64,000 nucleotides of DNA from JAPPLB01 sp965204095. Its GTDB lineage: Bacteria; Acidobacteriota; Terriglobia; Bryobacterales; UBA6623. This document shows positions 46,569-53,720 of the stretch, piece by piece. The position numbers were made by a program, and so were the translations under genes. Every line of letters begins with the position of its first letter. The first letter of the stretch is position 1. The notes below the pieces were generated by a model, which was given only the letters and a program-made list of their open reading frames with translations, did no database searches and was not told the DNA's origin. Location: positions 2,170,001 through 2,234,000 of the forward strand of contig OZ241991.1 in NCBI GenBank assembly GCA_965204095.1. The letters run 5' to 3'.

Positions 46569-46718
46569 ATGATCCGCAAATCATCCCTGATCGATCTGCC
46601 CATGGTCGAAGTCTTGCTCATTCCCATGATCTTCGTTCTTCTCGTCGGCCTTATCGCACTTCTCGATTCGCCGACCGCCTGCCCGGCAAGCTGCGCCTGC
46701 CTCCATACCACGCCATGA
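46569..46718 (+). CDS. Small membrane protein with Cys-rich tail (49 aa)
   Basis: Six bases after the previous stop, this frame encodes one membrane helix (VLLIPMIFVLLVGLIALL) followed by a tail with three cysteines (CPASCAC). No ribosome binding site is obvious. It could be a tiny lipoprotein-like or channel-associated part such as a VirB7 substitute, which is speculative. Confidence 0.4.
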   Translation: MIRKSSLIDLPMVEVLLIPMIFVLLVGLIALLDSPTACPASCACLHTTP

Positions 46719-47020
46719 CCATCGACCTCTTTTCACTCTTCCCCTCGTCGTGAAGCAAACCCGAATCGAAGAATGAAACTGAACAGAAGAAATCTGTTGA
46801 GAGTCGTGAGCCGAGATTTTCCATACCCCTACTGACAATCTCTCAACTCATCAGCAGCCAACCTCGACATGCACCCGATTGCCCTCACGATGCGAGAATC
46901 TCAACCCAGGCGATTCACGAACGCCTGCCGATCGCAAGTGCGATACCGCTTTGCTGGCAGTCTCCTCTTCTACGGGCAGGACGGCGCTGTCCATCGCCAC
47001 GCTCCGCTTTCCCCTTGTCC
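46719..47020. other. Intergenic region after the secretion operon
   Basis: No gene is supported. A spaced inverted repeat GTTGAGAG (46796-46803)/CTCTCAAC (46840-46847) may be an operator. The region must hold the promoter for the hairpin-led gene at 47096, but no confident -35/-10 pair was seen. Confidence 0.4.
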
Positions 47021-47071
47021 GTGTTCTCCGCTTTTCCGCCAGTCCGAGGGTGAGCGGAAAGCTCCCAACAC
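47021..47071 (+). promoter_or_regulatory. Hairpin leader, copy 3 (outer stem co-varies)
   Basis: The outer stem is GTGTT/AACAC instead of GGGTT/AACCC, a compensatory change. One extra T bulges in the 5' inner strand and the loop is 14 nt, CAGTCCGAGGGTGA. AGGAGG follows at 47079-47084. Confidence 0.88.
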
Positions 47072-47095
47072 TTTACCCAGGAGGATTTAACCATC

Positions 47096-47365
47096 ATGTC
47101 CAGCACCACCCCCAAGCCCGTCAAGGAAGTTCGCGTCGGAGCCGTCAAGGCCGCCATCTGGCGCAACGAGTCCGATTCGGGCGTCGTTCGCTTCAACACC
47201 ACCTTCTCGCGCATCTACAAGGATGCCGAGGGCAACTGGAAGGCCACGTCGAGCTTCGGCCGCGACGACCTGTTGGTTGTCGCCAAGGTCGCCGACCAGG
47301 CGCACAGCGCCATCTTCGAGCTCGCCAACGGCCAGCAGGCCGAGCCGGACAGCGAGAAGTCCTAA
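47096..47365 (+). CDS. Small conserved plasmid protein (89 aa), unrecognised
   Basis: The sequence VGAVKAAIWRNESDSGVVRF followed by FSRIYKDAEGNWKATSSFGR and DLLVVAKVADQAHSAIFEL has the look of a small beta-sheet protein with a C-terminal helix. Similar small proteins occur in plasmids and phages, but the function is not known to me. It has a hairpin leader in front and a strong terminator behind, so it can be expressed alone. Confidence 0.65.
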   Translation: MSSTTPKPVKEVRVGAVKAAIWRNESDSGVVRFNTTFSRIYKDAEGNWKATSSFGRDDLLVVAKVADQAHSAIFELANGQQAEPDSEKS

Positions 47366-47380
47366 CGGACGCTCGAACAG

Positions 47381-47405
47381 GGCGGGGCGCAAGCCCCGCC
47401 TTTTT
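47381..47405 (+). terminator. Rho-independent terminator
   Basis: Perfect stem GGCGGGGC/GCCCCGCC with loop GCAA, followed by TTTTT, 16 bases after the stop of the preceding gene. Confidence 0.9.
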
Positions 47406-47622
47406 CTTTGTCGCTGTCACCGATTCCAGCTTCTTTCAGCAACCCCGTTTCGCGCTACAAAGCCCAGGAGCGCGCTATTCCCGCTTGAGGCATACCCCAA
47501 TGTGCCTTTTCACCCGCAATCGTCCAGCACTCGCCGCCCTGCATCAAATGCCGCCTGCTTCCAGCTATCCCGCTTCTCTTTTTTGACGTTTTTACCGTCA
47601 GCCTCCCTTTTCACTCTGGCGA

Positions 47623-47671
47623 GGGCTGTCCGCTTTCCGCCAAGTAGCTGCTAGCGGAAAGCTCCCAACCC
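47623..47671 (+). promoter_or_regulatory. 49-nt hairpin leader, copy 4 (variant)
   Basis: The 5' side reads GGGCTGTCC in place of GGGTTCTCC, leaving one outer mismatch and a changed internal loop. The inner stem is canonical; loop CAAGTAGCTGCTA is the only one not ending in GA. The Shine-Dalgarno is AGGAG. Confidence 0.85.
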
Positions 47672-47693
47672 ATAACGCCAGGAGAACCTTCAC

Positions 47694-48023
47694 ATGCCCA
47701 AGCGCACTCCCCCCACCTATTTCGAAATCTGGATCGGCCGCCTCCGTTGCGTCATCGAGCTGAACGTTCCCAAGCTGGGTTCGACCTTCCGATTCGAAAC
47801 ATCGGAATATCCCCGTCGGCGCCACGTGAACGGCCATCTGATCCGCAAGCACTTTCTCCAGCGCGGACGCTGGTGCGTATCCGACCGCATCAGCCGCAAG
47901 GAAGAGCATGCCGTCAGCCTCGTCGTCATCAAAGCCAACGCCTTCCTTCAGCAACTCATCCTGGAGAACAGCTCCATGGCTCACCTGGCCGTCAACGCCA
48001 ACATCCATCACGAATCCTCTTGA
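47694..48023 (+). CDS. Unrecognised protein (109 aa)
   Basis: The protein mixes basic and aromatic residues (YFEIWIGRLRCVIELNVP) and ends in a helix (SLVVIKANAFLQQLILENSS). No family was recognised. It is translated from its own hairpin leader. Confidence 0.6.
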   Translation: MPKRTPPTYFEIWIGRLRCVIELNVPKLGSTFRFETSEYPRRRHVNGHLIRKHFLQRGRWCVSDRISRKEEHAVSLVVIKANAFLQQLILENSSMAHLAVNANIHHESS

Positions 48024-48254
48024 AGCGTTGACTGCTCACGAGTCTCCGATCGCGATTTTGCCGCTTTTCCTTCCTTCTGAGCCGCGGCACGGCGACGGCT
48101 CAAAAAAAACACGCGCTGTGAGCCCCTACAGCGAACGTTCTCCCTTCCACTGGACCCCCAGCACCCCCGTAACAGCCTAGTTTCGGAGGTTTCCGGTCCG
48201 AACCTTGCAGCATACGAGTCTCTTCTCTGGCGCGATTACGTCCTCTCACTGGCC

Positions 48255-48306
48255 GTCGTTTCCGCTTCCCGCCAATCATGGGTGAGCGGGAAGCTCCAAT
48301 TCCGAC
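48255..48306 (+). promoter_or_regulatory. Hairpin leader, copy 5 (inner stem co-varies)
   Basis: The inner stem is GCTTCCCGC/GCGGGAAGC, a compensatory T-A to C-G change. Loop CAATCATGGGTGA. The outer stem differs most here, with GTCG/CGAC possible instead of GGGTT/AACCC. CAGGAGG follows. Confidence 0.8.
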
Positions 48307-48326
48307 ATGCCAGGAGGACTCATTCC

Positions 48327-48782
48327 ATGAATCGCCAACAAGACTCGACTCTTCACCCGCCGCAAGCGATCGTTCGCTTCGCCGGACCCTATCGTTTCCT
48401 CTCGAACTTCTTCGCGAAACCCATGATGTGGGACGGAGTACGCTTTCCATCGGCCGAGCACGCCTATCAGGCCGCCAAGTGCGCCTGCTCGGATGAGTTC
48501 GAGCTGATCCGCAACGCGCTGAACCCAGGTTCAGCCAAGCGAATGGGCCGCAAGATCGCCCTTCGCGCCGATTGGGAAGCCGTGAAGGAGAAGGTGATGC
48601 TGTCGGTCGTGCGAGCGAAATTCGCCGATCCGTACCTGCGCCGCAAGCTGATTGCGACCGGAACGGCCGAGCTGGTTGAAGGGAATAATTGGGGCGACCG
48701 CTTTTGGGGCGTTTGCCGTGGAAAAGGCGAAAACCGCCTTGGAAAGATTTTGATGAAGGTGCGGGCTGAAATCCGCCCCTGA
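48327..48782 (+). CDS. NADAR-domain (YbiA-like) protein
   Basis: The ATG at 48327 follows AGGAGG and a hairpin leader, giving 151 residues. NADAR signatures are complete: GPYRFLSNFFAKPMMWDG, FPSAEHAYQAAKC and NNWGDRFWGVCRGKGENRLG. Family members cleave N-glycosidic bonds of riboflavin intermediates or remove ADP-ribose from modified nucleobases. On a plasmid an anti-defence or DNA-repair role is plausible. Confidence 0.9.
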   Translation: MNRQQDSTLHPPQAIVRFAGPYRFLSNFFAKPMMWDGVRFPSAEHAYQAAKCACSDEFELIRNALNPGSAKRMGRKIALRADWEAVKEKVMLSVVRAKFADPYLRRKLIATGTAELVEGNNWGDRFWGVCRGKGENRLGKILMKVRAEIRP

Positions 48783-48797
48783 TCCCTTCCCGTCGAT

Positions 48798-48846
48798 GGA
48801 TTCTCCGCTTTCCGCCAGGTAGCAGTGAGCGGAAAGCTCCAAATCC
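48798..48846 (+). promoter_or_regulatory. 49-nt hairpin leader, copy 6 (outer stem co-varies)
   Basis: The outer stem is GGATT/AATCC, a compensatory G-C to A-T change at the third pair. The inner stem is canonical, loop CAGGTAGCAGTGA. AGGAGG at 48855-48860. Confidence 0.9.
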
Positions 48847-48869
48847 CTAGTGCCAGGAGGACTTAGATC

Positions 48870-49064
48870 ATGAAGCATCCCGAAGCAGCAGCCATTCTTC
48901 AATCCGTCAACCAACAGCTCGATGCCCTCGACAACCAGAAGTGCCTGCGCACCACGCATTGCATCACCAAGATGATGCTCATCGACGAGAAGCTGTCACG
49001 CCTGCTTCACAACGCCGTCAACACCGCCATCGATGAGCGCGACACCTACGAGATCGAGTTCTGA
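48870..49064 (+). CDS. Small helical protein (64 aa)
   Basis: The sequence is almost entirely helix-forming (AAAILQSVNQQLDALDNQK, KLSRLLHNAVNTAIDERDTY) and unrecognised. The start is fixed by the hairpin leader and AGGAGG. Confidence 0.6.
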   Translation: MKHPEAAAILQSVNQQLDALDNQKCLRTTHCITKMMLIDEKLSRLLHNAVNTAIDERDTYEIEF

Positions 49065-49239
49065 CATGCTTTCCCTGTACCCCTTTCTACGTTTCCCGGC
49101 GCCTGGCTTCGCCTTGCGCGCTACGGCTCACATGCTTTTGTTCGCCACCGTCCGCAGCGCCTCGATCTTCAACCTCGGCCCGCAACACCTTGCCTTCAGC
49201 TTCCAGCTTCTCGACCGTCTTCTTTGAGTTCCCCTATCC

Positions 49240-49309
49240 CCACAACATCTTGTGTGCCCTTCCGCGCGGTCCGCGCCGGTCGACGCGAATCGAACACTAC
49301 ATCTTGTGT
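49240..49309. promoter_or_regulatory. Pair of ACATCTTGTG boxes before the DUF3560-like gene
   Basis: CCACAACATCTTGTGT (49240-49255) and ACACTACATCTTGTGT (49294-49309) are near-identical partial palindromes 54 bases apart, ending 30 bases before hairpin copy 7. A similar pair precedes the related gene at 52498. Probable operators. Confidence 0.5.
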
Positions 49310-49338
49310 GTCCCTTTCCTTCCGTTTTCTCCTTTCCA

Positions 49339-49387
49339 GGGTTCTCCGCTTTCCGCCATCAGCCAGTGAGCGGAAAGCTCCCAACCC
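49339..49387 (+). promoter_or_regulatory. 49-nt hairpin leader, copy 7
   Basis: Canonical stems, loop CATCAGCCAGTGA. AGGAGG at 49396-49401 precedes the DUF3560-like gene. Confidence 0.9.
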
Positions 49388-49412
49388 TTACTCACAGGAG
49401 GTTCATGCCAGC

Positions 49413-50228
49413 ATGAAAAACCAAGAGCCGAGTACCCCCTCGGATGATCTTCGCAACAGCTACGAGCGCAAGCAGGACGCCAGGCGCGAGCGGTTGCTGC
49501 AAGCGGCCGACAAGGCCGAGCGCGAAGGCGACTCCCGCATCCAGCGCGCCAATCAGGACTCTTCGGCGATCCCGCTGGGTCAGCCGATCCTCGTCGGCCA
49601 CCACTCGGAGAAGCGCGACCGCAACTTCCGCAACCGCATTCACAACAACTTCCAGAAAGGCTACGAACTGAAGAACAAGGCTGCCGAGCTGCGCGGACGA
49701 GCCGCCAGCGTCGGCAAGGGCGGTATCTCTTCGGACGACCCCGCCGCCATCGAGAAGCTCGAAGAGGAGCTGCAGGCACTCGAAAAGAAGCAGCAGCTCT
49801 ACAAGGCGATCAACAAGGCCCTGCGCAAGTCGGACCGCAGCGGCAACGACGACGAGCTGCGGGCGCTGGGCCTCGGCGACAAGCTGATCGAACAGCTCAA
49901 GAAGCCGGATGCCTGCGGCGAGCGAGGCATCGCCCCCTTCCAGCTCTCCAACAACAGCGCGAACATGCGCCGGATCCGCAAGCGGATCGAGGCGCTGCGG
50001 GCCTCCGCCGACGATCAGACCACCGAGGAACAGCACGGTGAGATTCGCATCGTGGACAACGTGGAGGAGAACCGTGTGCAGATTTTCTTCCCCGGCACTC
50101 CCTCGTTCGACGTTCGCAAGAAGCTCAAGCAAAACGGCTTCCGATGGTCCCCCACGGCGGGAGCGTGGCAACGCCATCGGAGTGAAGCCGCGCTGTGGTG
50201 GGCGCGGCGCTGCTGCGGCGTGGAGTAA
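49413..50228 (+). CDS. DUF3560-family plasmid/phage protein
   Basis: The 271-residue protein matches DUF3560: NSYERKQDARRERLLQAADK at the start, IPLGQPILVGHHSEKRDRN, AASVGKGGISSDDPAAIEKL, then a coiled coil to about residue 150. The last 70 residues (RIVDNVEENRVQIFFPG, KKLKQNGFRWSPTAGAWQR) form a separate small domain shared with the protein at 52498. The family is frequent next to ArdC-type genes on plasmids; its function is unknown. The ATG at 49413 is used because the nearer ATG at 49405 stops after three codons. Confidence 0.85.
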   Translation: MKNQEPSTPSDDLRNSYERKQDARRERLLQAADKAEREGDSRIQRANQDSSAIPLGQPILVGHHSEKRDRNFRNRIHNNFQKGYELKNKAAELRGRAASVGKGGISSDDPAAIEKLEEELQALEKKQQLYKAINKALRKSDRSGNDDELRALGLGDKLIEQLKKPDACGERGIAPFQLSNNSANMRRIRKRIEALRASADDQTTEEQHGEIRIVDNVEENRVQIFFPGTPSFDVRKKLKQNGFRWSPTAGAWQRHRSEAALWWARRCCGVE

Positions 50229-50245
50229 TGCCCATGTCCGCAACT

Positions 50246-50286
50246 CGGCCCCTGGAAATCGACTCGATGACCAGGGGCCGTTTTTT
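50246..50286 (+). terminator. Rho-independent terminator
   Basis: CGGCCCCTGG (50246-50255) pairs fully with CCAGGGGCCG (50271-50280), followed by six T residues. Confidence 0.92.
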
Positions 50287-50287
50287 A

Positions 50288-50315
50288 TGCGCTCGAGCTT
50301 TTTCGCTTGAGCACA
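50288..50315. repeat. Second hairpin after the terminator (repeated at 55851)
   Basis: TGCGCTCGAGC pairs with GCTTGAGCACA apart from two mismatches. The same sequence, more perfect, follows another hairpin at 55851-55878, so it is a conserved element and not chance. Confidence 0.6.
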
Positions 50316-50448
50316 TTCTGAACCCAGCGCGGTCACGTCCGGACTTCGTACTCTGTCCCCGAAATCCGCGTCAGTTTCGTTGCCCGAACGGCCGACGCCG
50401 CTACCTCTCCGTCCCACAATATGAAGTCAGAGCACCAGGAGTCCCCTC

Positions 50449-50751
50449 ATGAGCAAACTCTTCGACCCCAACGCACAGCGTTCCAAGTGGGCGCCCGACC
50501 CGATCCCCTGCGAGGACTGCGGAATCCTTCTCGACAACGACTGGTACAAGAGCGGCCCCCTGGCGAAAGTCTGCCGGTCGTGCCAGAACAAGCGCTATGA
50601 AGCCAAGACCCGGGGAACCCCCGAAGGCGAACGGCGGCGCAAGCGCAAGACGCTTCTCGCCAAGCTCAAGCGCATCGAGGACCGCATGGTCCGCGATCAG
50701 CGCACTCATGCCGAAGTCTCGGAAGAGCTGAAAGCCCTCAACAACTCGTAA
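50449..50751 (+). CDS. Small zinc-finger protein (100 aa)
   Basis: An N-terminal CEDCGILL...CRSCQNKRY zinc finger is followed by a basic helix rich in Arg and Lys. Phage and plasmid proteins of this type often bind nucleic acid or nuclease partners. It has a plain CAGGAG site and, unlike its neighbours, no hairpin leader. Confidence 0.65.
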   Translation: MSKLFDPNAQRSKWAPDPIPCEDCGILLDNDWYKSGPLAKVCRSCQNKRYEAKTRGTPEGERRRKRKTLLAKLKRIEDRMVRDQRTHAEVSEELKALNNS

Positions 50752-50852
50752 GCTCCACCTCCAGCTTCGACCTGCGGCGCCGGTGCAGGCCCCAGCCCTG
50801 GAGGCTCGCCCGGCTTGCCCTGGCTGCGCCTTCCTTCACCCCCGCTCGCGAC

Positions 50853-50901
50853 GGGTTCTCCGCTTTCCGCCAGGTACGGGTGAGCGGAAAGCTACAAACC
50901 C
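50853..50901 (+). promoter_or_regulatory. 49-nt hairpin leader, copy 8
   Basis: Outer stem lengthened to seven pairs (ACGGGTT/AACCCGT). The 3' internal loop reads TACA. Loop CAGGTACGGGTGA. AGGAGG follows. Confidence 0.88.
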
Positions 50902-50926
50902 GTTATCGCAGGAGGACAATCATTCC

Positions 50927-51316
50927 ATGGCAGTCAAGAACAGAAGGGTTCATTTTTTCTGTGACCCCCAGCTCTTCGAACGTATCCAGCAGGCAAGCCT
51001 TTCCTACGGTTGCTCGCTTTCGCAATTCATACGCGAAACGCTCGATTATGCCGTGGAGCCACAGCACTCTCACAACTTCTCCACTGGCTGGAAAAAGTGC
51101 ATTCTGCACGGCGGCGATACAGGAGCCGTTCTCAAAGGCTCCACCAGGCACGTTCCCGCCAACCTTCTCGGTAAGCGCATCCAGGTACAGACCGCCGAAG
51201 GCGATTCGTTCATGGCTGTCGTTAGCGAGGTTCTCTTGAGAACGCCCAGCTACATCACGGTACGTTTCCGCAAACTCGGTTCCCTCAACACTTCTCCAAT
51301 CTCACAATCGCCATAG
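50927..51316 (+). CDS. Ribbon-helix-helix-like protein (129 aa)
   Basis: The N-terminus VHFFCDPQLFERIQQASLSY then GCSLSQFIRETLDYAV has the strand-helix-helix pattern of Arc/CopG-type DNA-binding proteins. The C-terminal 80 residues look beta-rich and resemble those of the gene at 51759, so the two are paralogues. It may be a local regulator. Start fixed by AGGAGG and leader. Confidence 0.65.
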   Translation: MAVKNRRVHFFCDPQLFERIQQASLSYGCSLSQFIRETLDYAVEPQHSHNFSTGWKKCILHGGDTGAVLKGSTRHVPANLLGKRIQVQTAEGDSFMAVVSEVLLRTPSYITVRFRKLGSLNTSPISQSP

Positions 51317-51336
51317 CCTCCTCCCTCACTCGCGAC

Positions 51337-51385
51337 GGGTTCTCCGCTTTCCGCCAGGTAGCAGCGAGCGGAAAGCTCCCCACCC
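51337..51385 (+). promoter_or_regulatory. 49-nt hairpin leader, copy 9
   Basis: Inner stem canonical, loop CAGGTAGCAGCGA. The 3' outer strand is CACCC, leaving the innermost outer pair unpaired. GAGGAGG follows. Confidence 0.88.
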
Positions 51386-51406
51386 GCCTGAGAGGAGGTT
51401 CAACCG

Positions 51407-51667
51407 ATGCCGCAGAGAGCCGATTCGATCATCGCCTACACCGCAGACGCCGACATCTATTGTCCCGGCTGCGCCCGCGAGTACTTCAAGGCCATCCACG
51501 GATGGAATTACGCCCTGGCGCTGCTCAGCGCCCCGCACGACCAGCACGGCATTCCCGAAACCATCAAGGACCGCGAAGGCAACGAGGCCGGAGTCGTCTT
51601 TGCCGTCAGTGAGCCCGCCGACTATCCCGAAGTCTGCTGCACCTGCTTCGCTCTGATCCGCGATTGA
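51407..51667 (+). CDS. Small Cys-rich protein (86 aa)
   Basis: CPGCAREYFKAIHGW near the N-terminus and VCCTCFALIRD at the C-terminus could together bind one zinc ion. No family is recognised. Confidence 0.6.
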   Translation: MPQRADSIIAYTADADIYCPGCAREYFKAIHGWNYALALLSAPHDQHGIPETIKDREGNEAGVVFAVSEPADYPEVCCTCFALIRD

Positions 51668-51683
51668 CCCTTTTCCCCTGCCC

Positions 51684-51733
51684 GGATTCTTCCGCTTTTC
51701 GCCGTCCCAGGCTGAGCGAAAAGCTCCGAACCC
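51684..51733 (+). promoter_or_regulatory. Hairpin leader, copy 10 (inner stem co-varies)
   Basis: The inner stem is GCTTTTCGC/GCGAAAAGC, a compensatory C-G to T-A change. Loop CGTCCCAGGCTGA. One extra base in the 5' internal loop makes the copy 50 nt long. Confidence 0.88.
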
Positions 51734-51758
51734 GTTATCACAGGAGGATCATTCCACC

Positions 51759-52154
51759 ATGGCTACCACCAAGACCACCGCCAGCTTCCGCTGCGACCGC
51801 GAGCTACTCGACCGCATGGTCGAGGCCAGCAAGAACCACGGACTCAGCCTTTCCGAGTGGATGCGCCGCTCGCTGGAGGATGCCGTCAGCGTGCATCTTC
51901 CCCGCAGCACCATGAAGCACTGGAAGGAGGCCGAGCTCGAAGATCGCGAGATGGGCGCCTTCTTCGCCGGCAAAGTCTCGAAGCTGCCGGAGAACTTGAT
52001 CGGCGAGGCCATCGAGGCCCGCAACGACCAGGGCAACACCTGGACCGCCGTCATCGACGAGGTCCGCTTCCGCAGCGACCGGATGGCGATCGTGAAGATC
52101 AAACCCAACACCATGCGCCGGCAATCGGCCGCCGTCGAGCCGGCTGCCTCCTGA
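51759..52154 (+). CDS. Ribbon-helix-helix protein (131 aa)
   Basis: TTASFRCDRELLDRMVEASK then GLSLSEWMRRSLEDAV is a clear CopG/Arc-type fold. The C-terminal domain (LIGEAIEARNDQGNTWTAVI, DEVRFRSDRMAIVKI) is shared with the gene at 50927. It is a plausible repressor of the local genes or of the hairpin regulon. Confidence 0.75.
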   Translation: MATTKTTASFRCDRELLDRMVEASKNHGLSLSEWMRRSLEDAVSVHLPRSTMKHWKEAELEDREMGAFFAGKVSKLPENLIGEAIEARNDQGNTWTAVIDEVRFRSDRMAIVKIKPNTMRRQSAAVEPAAS

Positions 52155-52423
52155 TCGGCCGGCGGTCGCGTTCACGTCCCGCCGCGCCTGCGGAGGCGCT
52201 TCTCGCGAAAAAACCTTCGCTGGGAAGCCGCTGGCGCGGCGATCCCCTTCAAGCCGGACCCCCAGCACCCCCGGATTCGTCCCGGATCCGGACGCTGCTG
52301 CTTTGTTCAACACCCCACATCTGCCGCTCGATGAGCTCGCAGCACCCCAACATCTTGTGCCGCGCCGGCGCCGCGGACAGCAACATCCTGTGCTTCCCTC
52401 TTCCGCTGCGGCTGCCCGGTCCG
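52155..52423. other. Intergenic region with repeated boxes
   Basis: It holds GGACCCCCAGCACCCCCG (52256-52273), an exact copy of 48152-48169, and two ACATCTTGTG-type boxes: CCCCAACATCTTGTGC (52346-52360) and CAACATCCTGTGCTTCC (52381-52397), 33 bases apart. No gene is supported. Confidence 0.5.
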
Positions 52424-52472
52424 GGGTTCTCCGCTTTCCGCCAGGTACAAGCGAGCGGAAAGCTCCCAACCC
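52424..52472 (+). promoter_or_regulatory. 49-nt hairpin leader, copy 11
   Basis: Canonical stems, loop CAGGTACAAGCGA. CGGAGG follows at 52481-52486. Confidence 0.9.
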
Positions 52473-52497
52473 ACCCCATCCGGAGGCCGTCAACCCG

Positions 52498-53118
52498 ATG
52501 CAAGACCTGTTTCCTCACATCCACCACTCCGAGGCCGTGAAGCTCTTCAAGAAGGCCATGTCTCTCTACCGCAGGAAAGAATACTTCAAAGCGATCAACC
52601 GCGCACTGCGCAAGTCTGAACGCAACGGCAGTGACCAACCCCTCGTGGAGCTCGGCTTCGATTCCAAGCAGATCGCCAACCTCAAGTCCCCCAACAACAA
52701 AGGCACCATCGGCATCCATCCGATCGTGCTGCGCAACCTCCGCACGAGGATTCGCAAGATTCGCGACAAGCTCATCGCCGACTTCGACCTTTCCATCATC
52801 GACGGCAAGCTCACCAGCTCCACCCCTTCGACCATCCCTCAAACCACTCATGAGATGTGCGGCGATGTCCTGATCGTCGATAACGTCAGCAAAAGCCGCA
52901 TCCAGCTCTTCTTCCCCCGCAAGGTCCGCAAGCCCACCACCAACGTCCTCAAGTGCTACGGCTTCCGCTGGTCCCAGGCCGTAGGAGCCTGGCAGCACCC
53001 CCGCGACAATCGCGGAACCGGCCTGTATTGGGCACGCCGAATCTGCCGGGGCTGGCAGCACCATGTCCAGCACAACTCCCCCACTGTCGCCGCTCGCTTT
53101 TTTCTTCCGGAAAGCTAA
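52498..53118 (+). CDS. Truncated DUF3560-related protein (206 aa)
   Basis: KEYFKAINRALRKSERNGSD, the helical middle, and the C-terminal VDNVSKSRIQLFFPRKV...CYGFRWSQAVGAWQHP match the second half of the protein at 49413. The N-terminal DUF3560 signature (GQPILVGHHSEKR) is missing. It looks like a paralogue that lost its first domain. The shared upstream boxes suggest co-regulation with its relative. Confidence 0.75.
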   Translation: MQDLFPHIHHSEAVKLFKKAMSLYRRKEYFKAINRALRKSERNGSDQPLVELGFDSKQIANLKSPNNKGTIGIHPIVLRNLRTRIRKIRDKLIADFDLSIIDGKLTSSTPSTIPQTTHEMCGDVLIVDNVSKSRIQLFFPRKVRKPTTNVLKCYGFRWSQAVGAWQHPRDNRGTGLYWARRICRGWQHHVQHNSPTVAARFFLPES

Positions 53119-53271
53119 CCCACAGTGCGCGATCGCTCATTGATCTGATTCAGATTCGACGACAGCGTGATTGACGCCGGCGTTAACCGCTCTTGCCCCG
53201 TTTTCCGCTGCCGATACGCTGCGAATGATCTTCACTGCGCTCGCTCCCCAGCGCGACCCGGATCATGATGA

Positions 53272-53320
53272 GGGTTCTCCGCTTTCCGCCATTCACCTGT
53301 GAGCGGAAAGCTCCCAACCC
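53272..53320 (+). promoter_or_regulatory. 49-nt hairpin leader, copy 12
   Basis: Canonical stems, loop CATTCACCTGTGA. GCGGAGG follows before the zinc-ribbon gene. Confidence 0.9.
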
Positions 53321-53342
53321 TTACATCGCGGAGGATTCACGC

Positions 53343-53591
53343 ATGGCAAACGAAAACGCCGTAACCGTATCGGAAGTTTGGGAAATGACCTGTCCCCGAT
53401 GCCGCTTCGACGACGACATTCGCATCCACGCCACGATCGCCGTCATTCTGCTGCCCGATGGCACCGACCCCACCGATTCCGACACCGAATGGGACGACTC
53501 CAGCATCGCGCTGTGCAACCGCTGCGATTTCACGGGAACCGTGAAGGACTTCCAGGACGCCTACCGCAAGCCCTCCAGCAGCGGCGGCTAA
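53343..53591 (+). CDS. Zinc-ribbon protein (82 aa)
   Basis: CPRCRFDDDIRIHA and CNRCDFTG give a CxxC...CxxC ribbon separated by an acidic stretch (GTDPTDSDTEWDDSS). It is a paralogue of the next gene. Function unknown. Confidence 0.7.
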   Translation: MANENAVTVSEVWEMTCPRCRFDDDIRIHATIAVILLPDGTDPTDSDTEWDDSSIALCNRCDFTGTVKDFQDAYRKPSSSGG

Positions 53592-53604
53592 GCCGCCGCT
53601 TTCC
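53581..53604 (+). terminator. Hairpin around the stop codon
   Basis: GCGGCGGC pairs with GCCGCCGC, and the loop is the TAA stop of the zinc-ribbon gene; TTTCCCCC follows. Termination is probable but the T-run is short. Confidence 0.5.
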
Positions 53605-53649
53605 CCCGGCCGTATTCCGACTGCCCACTTTCCCCATTCCTCCGGTAGC

Positions 53650-53698
53650 GGGTTCTCCGCTTTCCGCCAGGTACGGACGAGCGGAAAGCTCCCAACCC
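53650..53698 (+). promoter_or_regulatory. 49-nt hairpin leader, copy 13
   Basis: Canonical stems, loop CAGGTACGGACGA, CGGAGG site downstream. Confidence 0.9.
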
Positions 53699-53720
53699 TT
53701 GCATCCCGGAGGATTCCAGC

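Noticed and set aside
46869..47090. Plus-strand frame of 73 codons before the gene at 47096
   Set aside because: Its second half is the hairpin leader and Shine-Dalgarno of that gene, so it is not coding.
49066..49227. Short hydrophobic frame after the gene at 48870
   Set aside because: No ribosome binding site, biased composition, and it ends just before the putative operator boxes; probably noncoding.
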